DNA of 64,000 nt from Roseiarcus sp963782255 (GTDB lineage: Bacteria; Pseudomonadota; Alphaproteobacteria; Rhizobiales; Beijerinckiaceae), in contig CAWAIS010000002.1 in assembly GCA_963782255.1 (NCBI GenBank), forward strand, positions 992,001-1,056,000. The letters are read 5' to 3'. The notes under the pieces are model-generated. The model searched no databases. It was not told the DNA's origin and saw only the letters and a list, made by a program, of their open reading frames with translations. This document shows positions 50,502 through 59,548 of the stretch, in pieces (the stretch's first letter is position 1; the number at the start of each line of letters is the position of its first letter). Position numbers and translations under genes: made by a program.

Positions 50502-51446
50502 TCAGTCTGTTGCGGGCGGTCCATCGTCGCTGACGACCGGCCCCTCAGCCTCGGAATCCCCCTGATTGACGTTGAAGCCGTAGGGCGACCGCAACCGGCG
50601 CCGCCTGCCACGCGGACCAAAGCGACCCTCGGCCACGGGCGTTTCGCCATAGGGGGCCGCCGCATCCGCGACATCAGTCGCTGGGGAATCGTGAGTCGCC
50701 GGCGAAACCTGCTCCACCAGCGTCGGCTGCGCGATCTCCGTTTCCGGAGCGTCGAGTCTAGGACCTGCCGTTATGAAGGAGGGAAGGCTGGGCTGCGCCG
50801 CGCCCTCGGGCCCGTTCTCCCGTTGAGGCCCCTGATCGCGATATGGGCGGAATTGCCCACGGCCTTCTCGATTCTGCCGGTTGAAGTTGTCTTGCCTGTC
50901 CCCAAATGCGGGGCGACCGCCCCGGTCGGGAAAGCGATTGCCCTGCCTCTCCTGGCGGCCGCCGGGAAAGCCGTTGTTCTGGCCGGACCGGTCTTGCTCG
51001 AACGGCTGTCTGTCGACGTAAGGTTGGGGCGCGTTCGGCGTGTTCGGCGGATTGGAATAAGGGCCTTGCGGCTGGTAGGGCGCGCGCTCCGAGGGCGATG
51101 CAAAACGATCCGACATCCCGCCGGACCCTTCGTCATCCTCAAGGTCGTCCCCCTCTCCCTCCCCTTGCCGCAACTGGCCGCTCTGGGCCAACGCCTGCGC
51201 CGCCTGAGCGGCCGCGATCAAGCGGAAGTAATGTTCCGCATGCTGCAGGTAGTTCTCCGCAGCGACGGGATCGCCGCCGGTATGCGCATCGCGCGCCAAC
51301 TGCAGATATTTTTCGGCGACGTGATGGGCGTTTCCGCGAATTTTGACGTCAGGACCGTTCGATTCGTAGGATCGTGTCAGCGGATTGGGGCCGCGGCGGT
51401 TGTTCGGCGGTCTGCCGCGCATGCGCTTATTTTGACCTGGTCTCAT
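50502..51446 (-). CDS. DUF4167 domain-containing protein
   Basis: A 314-residue protein. The conserved N-terminal block starts MRPGQNKRMRGR and continues with RSYESNGPDVKIRGNAHHVA, EKYLQLARDAHTGGDPVAAE and NYLQHAEHYFRLIA. The remaining two-thirds is disordered and rich in arginine, glutamine, glycine, asparagine and proline. The basic, RGG-like composition suggests nucleic-acid binding, but no function is established. Its usual neighbours prfA and prmC are not in the window. Confidence 0.88.
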   Translation of the reverse strand: MRPGQNKRMRGRPPNNRRGPNPLTRSYESNGPDVKIRGNAHHVAEKYLQLARDAHTGGDPVAAENYLQHAEHYFRLIAAAQAAQALAQSGQLRQGEGEGDDLEDDEGSGGMSDRFASPSERAPYQPQGPYSNPPNTPNAPQPYVDRQPFEQDRSGQNNGFPGGRQERQGNRFPDRGGRPAFGDRQDNFNRQNREGRGQFRPYRDQGPQRENGPEGAAQPSLPSFITAGPRLDAPETEIAQPTLVEQVSPATHDSPATDVADAAAPYGETPVAEGRFGPRGRRRRLRSPYGFNVNQGDSEAEGPVVSDDGPPATD

Positions 51447-51856
51447 TGGCTATTCCAGCTGTCAGTTGTGAATCTGCTACCGCGCCAGCCGCGTCGTAGC
51501 TCTCTCCCTGCCGCGTCGCCTCGGCGTCGCAGCGCCCCCACCCGTTTCATGGTCGCCTCGCGCCGGTCGTCGCGCCGCGCCCGACGCGGCCTCTCACGCG
51601 CGCACCGGGCTCGCCACTTGGCTTCGGTCGATAGGCCGTTCGACAAGAAACATGAGCCTAGGCATTCCAACCGAAACGGATGAGTTGGATTCCCGCTCTG
51701 CTAATCGGACGCTTTTAGCGCCCTACTCAGCGAACCCGCGATTCGCGCCACTCAGGCGCCAGCCGATCACAACGCTAAGATAGCGACTTTTCATCCGATC
51801 GCCAAGGGAGGTCGAACAAAAATCGGAACGCCAGGCCAGAAAACCTCGCAAACCCG
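51447..51856. other. Intergenic region upstream of DUF4167
   Basis: About 410 bases with no recognisable gene. It should contain the DUF4167 promoter. Confidence 0.5.
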
Positions 51857-52459
51857 TCAGTTCGAAGCCTGTCCGTCGGGAGCTCGATACCCCTTTGGCG
51901 GGTCGGTCAGCCATTCGCGATCGGGTTCGGGACCCAACGGCGCACTCTTCTTGCCCAACCCGACCCAACCCAACGGATTCAACGTGTTCAGGAATGATGA
52001 GGAGTGGGTCTCACACTCGCCGTTGGCGCACCCCTCGGCAGGGCCCTGACCGTCGGCCGCCCGAACCGTGACCGTAGCGTTCGGATCAAACGGATGTGTA
52101 TAACGCAGCCTCGCGTCTCCCTGCCCCGCGATCTCCTTCTGCGCAACCTCCTTTTTGGCCTTCTTGCGAAGCGTTTCCTGGTTTACGGGCCACGCTCCGC
52201 CCTCGGTCGCCGCGGTTGCGCCGGGCGCGGGAAGATCCATTTTCGGCGGCAGCACGATCTTGCCGTGCTCGCGGTATTCAATCGCATCCTTGTCGTCGTC
52301 CTTGCTCAGCCCTGTCATTCCGAACAGCGGGCTGAAGACCGATCCAATACCGACCCACAGCGGGGCCGCGCCATCGTCGCCGGCATGCGCGCCGGTTGCT
52401 CCAAGAGAGATCAGCGCTATCGCGAACGTAAGCGCCGTCCCGCGAAACCCGAGATGCAT
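51857..52459 (-). CDS. Conserved secreted hypothetical protein downstream of lspA
   Basis: A 200-residue protein with a signal peptide (LTFAIALISLGATGAHAG). There is no lipobox cysteine despite the neighbouring signal peptidase II gene. The middle is polar, with DDKDAIEYREHGKIVLPPKM, and the end has PEPDREWLTDPPKGYRAPDG. Proteins of this form follow lspA in several Rhizobiales. The function is unknown. ATG 52459 has AAGGAAAGAG before it. Confidence 0.75.
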   Translation of the reverse strand: MHLGFRGTALTFAIALISLGATGAHAGDDGAAPLWVGIGSVFSPLFGMTGLSKDDDKDAIEYREHGKIVLPPKMDLPAPGATAATEGGAWPVNQETLRKKAKKEVAQKEIAGQGDARLRYTHPFDPNATVTVRAADGQGPAEGCANGECETHSSSFLNTLNPLGWVGLGKKSAPLGPEPDREWLTDPPKGYRAPDGQASN

Positions 52460-52566
52460 GTTCTCTTTCCTTAGGAGGGCGCCATCAAATCGCGACCCCG
52501 CCGAAAATGGCTATTCCCTCAAATTTGGACTATTCCATGGCCGCCGCGGCGACATACGAGCGCGCG

Positions 52567-53079
52567 TCATTTGAAGCTAGGCGGAATCGGGGTCGGATTG
52601 GGGCCGCCCCGCGTTCGCGAGCCGAACGCGAGATCGATCACCAGCAGCGCAACGCCGATGTTGATGGCCGCGTCGGCGAGATTGAAGACGAAGAAATGCG
52701 TGCCCGCCACGTGGAAATCGAGATAATCGACGACGGCGCCGCGCATCGCCCTGTCGAACGCGTTGCCGAGCGCCCCGCCGATGATCGCGCCAAGCCCGAT
52801 CGTAACCAAAGACGAACGCGAGCGCGACAGCCACCACGCAAGGAGGCCGGTGGCCGCAAGCGTCACGACCAGGAGAGCAAAGCGCCCCCTTTCGGTGTCC
52901 TGCGAGAAGAAGCTGAAGGAGATGCCGCGATTCCACCGCAGCGCTAGATCGAGAAAAGGCGCGAGCGGCGAAGACGCGGGCCCGTTCGTCCAGAAATACG
53001 AGAGCACAGCCGCCTTTGCCGCCTGGTCCGCGACAAGGACCGCGAGCGCGGTCATAACGCCGAGCCCACGCGCGGTCAT
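52567..53079 (-). CDS. lspA: Lipoprotein signal peptidase (signal peptidase II)
   Basis: A 170-residue inner-membrane aspartyl protease that cleaves prolipoproteins. It has four hydrophobic segments and the two catalytic aspartates in GNAFDRAMRGAVVDYLDFHV and VFNLADAAINIGV. Its start overlaps the ileS stop by four bases, so it is translationally coupled. Confidence 0.95.
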   Translation of the reverse strand: MTARGLGVMTALAVLVADQAAKAAVLSYFWTNGPASSPLAPFLDLALRWNRGISFSFFSQDTERGRFALLVVTLAATGLLAWWLSRSRSSLVTIGLGAIIGGALGNAFDRAMRGAVVDYLDFHVAGTHFFVFNLADAAINIGVALLVIDLAFGSRTRGGPNPTPIPPSFK

Positions 53080-56066
53080 CGCAAGAGGCCTTGCGCCTTC
53101 AATTCACGCAGCGCTTCGGCGTCGCGCGGGCTGACGTCGGGGAAGTCTGGCGAAGCGGTTAGGGCGTCGAAATAGCGCCAGGAGCGGGCGCATTTCATCC
53201 CCTTCGCCCGTTCGACGACCACGGCCACGCTCGGCAGTTCGGCAAGCCGAAAAGCCTCGTCCGGAGCCTCAGCCCCGGTTTCGATCACGATATCGGACGT
53301 GATGGACACTTCCGCAAAGTCGACGCCGCGGAGCGCGTCGATATGCTTCGGGTCGCTGACGTAGACGCGCGGCGCCGCCTCGAGCGACGAGCCGATCTCC
53401 TTGTTGGCTCTCGCGATCTCAATCGCTCCGGTGACGACGAGGCGCAAGGCGCGGATCGTTTCCCACCTCCTGGCCAGCGGCTCGTCCCGCCACTCCGGAG
53501 GGATCGCCGGGAACTGCTCCAGGTGGACCGATCGGCTGGCGGGGTCTCGGGAGGCCCAGGCTTCTTCGGTGGTGAAAACCAGCACAGGCGCGAGCCAGAT
53601 CGTCACCGCGCGCAGGATGTGGTCGATCGTCTCCAGAGCGCCGCGCCGTTTGAGGCTCGAGGGCGGGTCGCAGTAGAGAGCATCCTTGCGAATGTCGAAA
53701 TAGAACGCGGAAAGATCCGAGTTCATGAAGGCCGACAGCGCCGCGACCACGCGCGCATAATCGAACTGCGCATAAGCCTCCCGGACGATCGCATCGAGTT
53801 CAAAAACCTTGTGCAGCATCAGCCGCTCGAGCCCGCCCATCGCGCCGAGGCCGACCGCGTCCCCGGGCCGATAGTGGGCGAGCGTCCCCAGCATCCATCG
53901 GATCGTGTTGCGCAGCTTGCGATAATTGTCGCCGACCGCCTTCAGGATTTCCGGGCCGATGCGCTGATCGTCGGAATAGTCCACGCTCGCAACCCAGAGC
54001 CGAAGAATATCGGCGCCGGAGGTGCGAATGACGTCCTGCGGGAAGGTCTGGTTGCCGAGCGACTTCGACATTTTCCGGCCCTTCTCGTCGAGCGTGAAGC
54101 CGTGCGTCAGCACGATGTCGAAGGGAGCGCGTCCGCGGGTGCCGCAGCTTTCGAGCAGCGACGACTGAAACCAGCCGCGGTGCTGGTCGGAGCCTTCGAG
54201 ATACATGACCTCGTCAGGGCCTCCGTCCACGACGCGCCTGATGCCGGCGAGACCAGGAAAGTTCTTGGCGTCCTCGAGGACGAAGGCGTGGGTCGACCCG
54301 GAATCGAACCACACTTCGACCAGGTTGTCGATCTTGTCGTAATCGTCCGGATCGTGACCCTTACCGAGAAACCGCTCCTTCGCGCCCTCGGCGAACCAGG
54401 CGTCAGCGCCCTCTTTTTCAAAGGCGTCGGCGATCCGGTTGTTCACCTCCTCGTCGAACAGGATCTCATGACCCCCTTTACGCACGAAGATCGCGAGCGG
54501 CACGCCCCAGGCGCGCTGACGCGAGAGGACCCAGTCGGGCTTGCTGAGCACCATGCCCTTGATCCGGTTTTCGCCGACGGCGGGAACCCAGCGTGTTTCT
54601 TCGATCGAGCGTAGTGCCCGATTCCGCAATGTATCCGGACCATTCAGTGTCAACCTCCCAGGTCCGCCGCCCCAAGTGACTTGCCCTTGGGTAATAGGGC
54701 GGTCCATCGCGAGAAACCATTGCGGCGTGTTGCGGAAGATGACCGGCTTCTTCGATCGCCAGCTGTGCGGATACTGATGCTTGAGCTTCCCGCGGGCGAT
54801 GAGCGCGTGCGCTTCGATCAGGGCCTCGATGACGGCGTCCTTCGCGTCGCCCTTCTCGCCCTTGTCGGTGATGACGCGCTTGCCTTCAAACCCGGGGGCT
54901 TCTTCGGTGAACGCCCCGTCTTCGTCGACAGGATAGGGAATGCGCGTGTCGATTCCGCGCTCGCTAAGATGCCGGCTGCTGGCGGTCCAAAGCTCGAAGT
55001 CCTCGCGTCCATGACTGGGCGCGGTGTGGACGAAACCGGTTCCGGCCTCCTCGGTGACATGGTCGCCCGGAAGCAGGGGAACCACGAAGCCGTAGCCCAG
55101 ACGATGCAGCGGATGCAGGCAGGTCATCCCGGCTAAGGTTTCCGCGTCGATCTCGCCGAGGAAGTCGAAGCGCGTCACTCTCGCGGCGCTGAGGGCGCTT
55201 TCCGCCAGCGACTGCGCGAGGATATAGATCGCTCCGACCTTGGCCCAATTGTCGGCGGACAACTCCGTCACACGATACCGGCCGTAGGCGATGCGGCGGG
55301 AAAAGGCGATCGCCCGGTTGCCGGGAATCGTCCATGGCGTCGTGGTCCAGATCACGACCGAGGCGTCGTCTCCCTGGACGGGAAACGCCACATAGACGGT
55401 GTCGCTGGTGTAATCCTCATATTCGATTTCGGCTTCGGCCAGCGCGGTCTTTTCGACGACGCTCCACATGACCGGCTTCGAGCCGCGATAGAGGAGCCCG
55501 TTGGCGACGAACTTGAAGACCTCCCGGGCGATCTGCGCCTCGGCCGGATAGCTCATCGTCGTATAGGGATGATCCCAATCGCCGATCACTCCGAGCCGCT
55601 TGAACTGCTCCCGCTGGACGTTGATCCAATGCTCGGCGTAGGCGCGGCATTCCCGGCGAAAGGCGATGACCGCGGCAGGATCGGAGAGATCCGGCTTCGT
55701 CTTGCCCTTCTTGCGGTAGAATTCCTCCTCGACCTTCCATTCGATCGGCAGCCCATGACAATCCCAGCCGGGGACGTAGTTGGACTCCTTGCCCGCCATC
55801 TGGTGCGAGCGGACCACCAGGTCCTTGAGGATCTTGTTGAGCGCGGTCCCGATATGGATTTCGCCGTTGGCGTAGGGCGGCCCATCGTGGAGCACGAATT
55901 TCGGCCTTCCCTCGCCGCTTTCGCGCAAGGCGCGATAAAGGCCGTCGCGCGCCCAGCGGGCCAGGATCTCCGGCTCCTTCTGCGGCAGGCCGGCGCGCAT
56001 CGGAAAATCCGTTTTCGGCAGAAAGAGCGTCTTCGAGTAATCGAATGTGCCGGACACGTCGTTCAT
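53076..56066 (-). CDS. ileS: Isoleucine-tRNA ligase
   Basis: A 996-residue class I synthetase. The HIGH-type motif is in YANGEIHIGTALNKILKD and the KMSKS motif in DEKGRKMSKSLGNQTF. The editing domain (CP1) has TTTPWTIPGNRAIAFS. The C-terminal region contains CARSWRYFDALTASPDFPDV; a full zinc-finger set is not evident. It lies 79 bases after ribF and just before lspA in a minus-strand operon. Confidence 0.97.
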   Translation of the reverse strand: MNDVSGTFDYSKTLFLPKTDFPMRAGLPQKEPEILARWARDGLYRALRESGEGRPKFVLHDGPPYANGEIHIGTALNKILKDLVVRSHQMAGKESNYVPGWDCHGLPIEWKVEEEFYRKKGKTKPDLSDPAAVIAFRRECRAYAEHWINVQREQFKRLGVIGDWDHPYTTMSYPAEAQIAREVFKFVANGLLYRGSKPVMWSVVEKTALAEAEIEYEDYTSDTVYVAFPVQGDDASVVIWTTTPWTIPGNRAIAFSRRIAYGRYRVTELSADNWAKVGAIYILAQSLAESALSAARVTRFDFLGEIDAETLAGMTCLHPLHRLGYGFVVPLLPGDHVTEEAGTGFVHTAPSHGREDFELWTASSRHLSERGIDTRIPYPVDEDGAFTEEAPGFEGKRVITDKGEKGDAKDAVIEALIEAHALIARGKLKHQYPHSWRSKKPVIFRNTPQWFLAMDRPITQGQVTWGGGPGRLTLNGPDTLRNRALRSIEETRWVPAVGENRIKGMVLSKPDWVLSRQRAWGVPLAIFVRKGGHEILFDEEVNNRIADAFEKEGADAWFAEGAKERFLGKGHDPDDYDKIDNLVEVWFDSGSTHAFVLEDAKNFPGLAGIRRVVDGGPDEVMYLEGSDQHRGWFQSSLLESCGTRGRAPFDIVLTHGFTLDEKGRKMSKSLGNQTFPQDVIRTSGADILRLWVASVDYSDDQRIGPEILKAVGDNYRKLRNTIRWMLGTLAHYRPGDAVGLGAMGGLERLMLHKVFELDAIVREAYAQFDYARVVAALSAFMNSDLSAFYFDIRKDALYCDPPSSLKRRGALETIDHILRAVTIWLAPVLVFTTEEAWASRDPASRSVHLEQFPAIPPEWRDEPLARRWETIRALRLVVTGAIEIARANKEIGSSLEAAPRVYVSDPKHIDALRGVDFAEVSITSDIVIETGAEAPDEAFRLAELPSVAVVVERAKGMKCARSWRYFDALTASPDFPDVSPRDAEALRELKAQGLLR

Positions 56067-56145
56067 TTTGTCAGTGGGATGGAGTTCAAAGGGGCGAAGT
56101 CCCGCGAGGGATTAGAGGATTTGGCGCGAATCGCCAAACGCCGCT

Positions 56146-57099
56146 TCAAGGGACCTCGCCCAGGATCGAGCGAGCGCGCTCCTTATCACGTTCCATTTCC
56201 GCCGCCAGCAGGGAAAGCGAGTCGAATTTGCGCTCCTCGCGAATTCGCTCGACGAACTCGACCTCGATTTCGCGTCCGTAGAGATCGCCGTCAAAGTCGA
56301 GGAGATGAATCTCGAGCAGCGGCGGTCCGTTGTCGACCGTCGGCCGGACGCCGAAGCTCGCGACCGCGGGATGCGCTTCGCCGTCAACGATCGCCCGCAC
56401 CGCATAAACGCCATGCGCGAGCCGATTGGTCGGGGCGAACTCGATGTTGGCGGTGGGAACGCCGAGCGTGCGGCCGAGTCGCTGTCCCGGAATGACCCGG
56501 CCGGACACCGCATAGCGGCGTCCAAGCCCATGCGCCGCGGCGACGACGTCGCCTCGCTCGAGCGCGCGCCGGATCGCGGTCGATGACACGACGCGCGCGG
56601 ATTCTCCTGAACCTTCTTCGACCTTGGCGATAATCTCGACCGCAAAGCCGTAACGCGAACCGGCGTCGGCGAGAAAAGCGGGAGTTCCGGATCGGCCTTT
56701 GCCAAAATGAAAATCCCAGCCGACGACGATGGCGCCGACGGCCAGTCGTGAGACGAGAATATTGGCGACGAACTCTTCCGCGGTCATGGAGGCCAAGGCC
56801 GCGTCGAACGACATGATGACGACGCCTGTCAGCCCGAGACAGGCGGAGATGCGGGCTTTCATGTCGCGCGGCGTCAGCCGGAACGCGACCGGCCGCTCGG
56901 CGAAATAGTCGGCGGGGTGCGGCTCGAAAGTCAGAAGGGCGCTGGGCGCGTTGCGCTTCGCCGCCAATGCCACTGTGCGCCGGATAACCGCCTGGTGCCC
57001 GAGATGCAGCCCGTCGAAGTTTCCGATCGCATAGACGCCGCCCTTCAGCCCCGGTGGAGGAAGCATCGGGTCCGTGGCGAGCACGAAGCCGTTGGTCAT
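56146..57099 (-). CDS. ribF: Bifunctional riboflavin kinase / FAD synthetase
   Basis: A 317-residue protein that makes FMN from riboflavin and then FAD. The N-terminal nucleotidyltransferase domain has YAIGNFDGLHLGHQAVIRRT and VGWDFHFGKGRSGT. The C-terminal kinase domain has RRYAVSGRVIPGQRLGRTLG, VPTANIEF (PTAN motif) and LLEIHLLDFDGDLYGREIEV. It is part of the HAD - MaoC - ribF - ileS - lspA run. Confidence 0.95.
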   Translation of the reverse strand: MTNGFVLATDPMLPPPGLKGGVYAIGNFDGLHLGHQAVIRRTVALAAKRNAPSALLTFEPHPADYFAERPVAFRLTPRDMKARISACLGLTGVVIMSFDAALASMTAEEFVANILVSRLAVGAIVVGWDFHFGKGRSGTPAFLADAGSRYGFAVEIIAKVEEGSGESARVVSSTAIRRALERGDVVAAAHGLGRRYAVSGRVIPGQRLGRTLGVPTANIEFAPTNRLAHGVYAVRAIVDGEAHPAVASFGVRPTVDNGPPLLEIHLLDFDGDLYGREIEVEFVERIREERKFDSLSLLAAEMERDKERARSILGEVP

Positions 57100-57180
57100 T
57101 GCATCCTGCCAATTTCGAGGGCGCCGCGCCGCGAGCGTCCCGCTCGCACGGCCGGAAACTGCCTTGCCGCCCCCGCACGG

Positions 57181-57627
57181 TCAAGCGGTCGCTGGCCTCG
57201 GTCTCGGCGAGGGAGGAACGCTGAGAACGCCCTGGCCCTCCAGGACGAGCATGTCTCCCACGCGGCACTCGCATTGCAATCGAACGCGGCGGCCCTTTTC
57301 GGTAAGCTCGACGACTTCCACGCTGACGTCGATCACGTCGCCGATCTTCACCGGGCCGAGGAAGTTCAGGGTCTGCGAAATGTAGACGGCGCCCGGGCCG
57401 GGCAGGCGCATGCCGATCACCCCGGAGATGAGGCTCGCGGTGTAAAGTCCATGCACAATGCGTCCGCCGAAACGCGTCTTGCGGGCAAAATGCTCGGACA
57501 GGTGGATCGGATTGTGGTCGCCCGACAGCTCGGCGAACCCAATCACGTCCTCGTTCTCGACTGTCTTTTGAATCGTTTCGCGCATGCCGACTGCGAGATC
57601 TTCGAAATAGAGAGTCCGAAAAATCAT
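57181..57627 (-). CDS. MaoC family hydratase
   Basis: A 148-residue hotdog-fold protein from ATG 57627 (MIFRTLYFEDLAVG). The hydratase motif is AELSGDHNPIHLSEHFARKT (catalytic D and H) followed by GGRIVHGLYTASLISGVIG. Stand-alone MaoC proteins hydrate enoyl-CoA thioesters; the substrate here is unknown. The frame is open to 57693, but the extra residues lack similarity. Confidence 0.9.
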   Translation of the reverse strand: MIFRTLYFEDLAVGMRETIQKTVENEDVIGFAELSGDHNPIHLSEHFARKTRFGGRIVHGLYTASLISGVIGMRLPGPGAVYISQTLNFLGPVKIGDVIDVSVEVVELTEKGRRVRLQCECRVGDMLVLEGQGVLSVPPSPRPRPATA

Positions 57628-57759
57628 CTCTGCGTCGCGTCCGATAAGCCGGCGCCAACCATCCGTCAGGTCGCCTCGAGCGGGTTTCTTCAAATCCGCA
57701 CGATATGTTGAATGCTCCGACCGGGCAAATGGCGGCGGACGAAGGAGGCTTGCGGCCGC

Positions 57760-58674
57760 CTAGTCCCGAAGCGAGCCGATGGCGCCGACCGGCCACAGCC
57801 CATACTCGGCGCACAGACGCTGCAACTCGAGAGGATCCGCCGGCGCTTCCAACAAATCCCCATGCAGCGCGTCGCGGTGGATCCCGTGAGTGACGAAAAG
57901 GGCGTCAATGCCCGCGCCCGCCGCGCCTGCGATGTCCGTCTTCATGCCGTCGCCGATCGCGAGAACCCGCCGCTTGTCGACGGGCGCTCCGCGGGCGCGC
58001 TCGGCAAGCGCCAATGCGCGATTGTAGATGGGCCGATGAGGCTTGCCGGCGAAGACGACCGAACCGCCGAGGTTTTCATAGCGGCGCGCAAGCGCGCCGG
58101 CGCAATAGACGAGCGTATCTCCCCGGTGAATGACGAGGTCGGGATTGGCGCAGATCATCGTCATGCCTCGACCCGCGAGGACGCTAAGTTCGTCGTCATA
58201 ATCGTCCGGCGTTTCGATCACGTCGTCGCGCAGCCCGGTGCACACGGCGTATCGCGCGTCCGCGATCGAGACGCGACGAGGTTCGCGACCCGCCGATTGC
58301 GCTGCAGCCTCGAACAGGCTGAGGTCGCGGGACGGTCCGATGTGGAGCACGGGATCGTCAATCCGCTCGGCGATCATCTCGATCGCGACGTCGCCCGAGG
58401 TTGCGACCGCGTCGAAGGCGTCCGGCGCGACGCCGAGCTTGAGCAACTGCCGATGGATCGGCTGAGAAGGGCGCGGCGCGTTCGAGATCAGCACCACCGC
58501 GCCGCCACGGCGGCGAAAAGACGCAAGCGCCTCGGACGCGGCGGCGAACGAAGCCACCCCATTGTGCAGGACGCCCCAGATGTCGCAGAGAATAGCGTCG
58601 TAACGATCAGCGATCTCGGCCAGACCGGCGATCTGCCGGATGGCCGGCGCCTGTTCATGCAGGGTCATCGGCAA
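57760..58674 (-). CDS. HAD-superfamily hydrolase, subfamily IIA (TIGR01459 type)
   Basis: A 304-residue protein. HAD motif I is ILCDIWGVLHNG, motif II is AVVLISNAPRP, and the IIA cap region and motif IV are GKPHRPIYNRALALAERARG and LAIGDGMKTDIAGAAGAGID. It belongs to the NagD-like group with unknown substrate. It is the first gene of the minus-strand run with MaoC and ribF. Confidence 0.9.
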   Translation of the reverse strand: MPMTLHEQAPAIRQIAGLAEIADRYDAILCDIWGVLHNGVASFAAASEALASFRRRGGAVVLISNAPRPSQPIHRQLLKLGVAPDAFDAVATSGDVAIEMIAERIDDPVLHIGPSRDLSLFEAAAQSAGREPRRVSIADARYAVCTGLRDDVIETPDDYDDELSVLAGRGMTMICANPDLVIHRGDTLVYCAGALARRYENLGGSVVFAGKPHRPIYNRALALAERARGAPVDKRRVLAIGDGMKTDIAGAAGAGIDALFVTHGIHRDALHGDLLEAPADPLELQRLCAEYGLWPVGAIGSLRD

Positions 58675-58785
58675 TCCGGCTAAGGCTGACGTCGGACCCT
58701 GTCAAGACTTGCAAGGTGGTTCAGCTTGACCGGCCTTCGGCCGGCGCGCCAAGTTCACGGAAAACCTTAGAAAAGGGCGAACGAA

Positions 58786-59136
58786 ATGGCCGATTCGGCG
58801 CCGACGATTGCCTTCGACGATTTTCTGAAAGTCGACATCCGGGTCGGAACAGTCGTCTCGGCGGAGCCCTTTCCGCAGGCGCGCAAGCCCGCGTTCAAAC
58901 TCGTCATCGATTTTGGGCCCAAAATCGGAAAAATGAAATCTTCGGCCCAGATCACGCGGCATTACCGTCCTGACGACCTCATCGGGCGACAGGTGGCGGC
59001 GGTCGTGAATTTCGCGCCGCGACAGATCGGCCCTTTCCTTTCCGAAGTCCTGACGCTGGGCTTTCCGGACGCCGCTGGGGAGGTCGTCCTGATCGCGCCC
59101 TCACATTCGGTCCCGAACGGAGGCAGACTGTTCTGA
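58786..59136 (+). CDS. csaA: CsaA-like tRNA-binding protein
   Basis: A 116-residue OB-fold dimer protein with the family sequence FDDFLKVDIRVGTVVSAEPF, KPAFKLVIDFGPKIGKMKSS, AQITRHYRPDDLIGRQVAAV and VLTLGFPDAAGEVVLIAPSH. It probably binds tRNA or acts as a chaperone; in Bacillus CsaA is a secretion-related chaperone. Divergent from the HAD gene. Confidence 0.93.
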   Translation: MADSAPTIAFDDFLKVDIRVGTVVSAEPFPQARKPAFKLVIDFGPKIGKMKSSAQITRHYRPDDLIGRQVAAVVNFAPRQIGPFLSEVLTLGFPDAAGEVVLIAPSHSVPNGGRLF

Positions 59137-59218
59137 CTTCGGCCGCTTGACGCAACAGCGAGGGGTTCCTACCTATTTCATCCGCGGCGCGTCAGCCGCA
59201 GGAATGCTTGAGGGCGCG

Positions 59219-59542
59219 ATGTCCGATACTGCTAAAGTTACCGACGCCAGCTTTGAAACCGACGTCATCAAGTCGAACGACACGGTCGTCGTGGATTTTT
59301 GGGCGGAATGGTGTGGACCGTGCCGGATGATTGCGCCCGCGCTCGAGGAAATTGCGGCTGAGATGAAAGGCAAGATCAAGGTCGCGAAACTGAACGTCGA
59401 CGAGAATCCGGCGGTCGCCGGAAAGTACGGCATCCGTTCCATTCCGACGCTCATGGTATTCAAGGGCGGCAAACAGGTGGCGACGAAAACGGGAGCCGGC
59501 CCGAAGAGCGAACTGTCGCGCTGGATCAGCGCCGCGCTTTAA
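59219..59542 (+). CDS. trxA: Thioredoxin
   Basis: A 107-residue protein with the active site WCGPC in VVDFWAEWCGPCRMIAPALE and the cis-proline in IRSIPTLMVFKGG. Start ATG 59219 has GAGGGCG before it; the in-frame ATG at 59147 is not needed. General protein disulfide reductase. Confidence 0.96.
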   Translation: MSDTAKVTDASFETDVIKSNDTVVVDFWAEWCGPCRMIAPALEEIAAEMKGKIKVAKLNVDENPAVAGKYGIRSIPTLMVFKGGKQVATKTGAGPKSELSRWISAAL

Positions 59543-59548
59543 AAGGCT

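Noticed and set aside
53343..54614. Open frame of 423 codons on the plus strand
   Set aside because: Antisense shadow of ileS.
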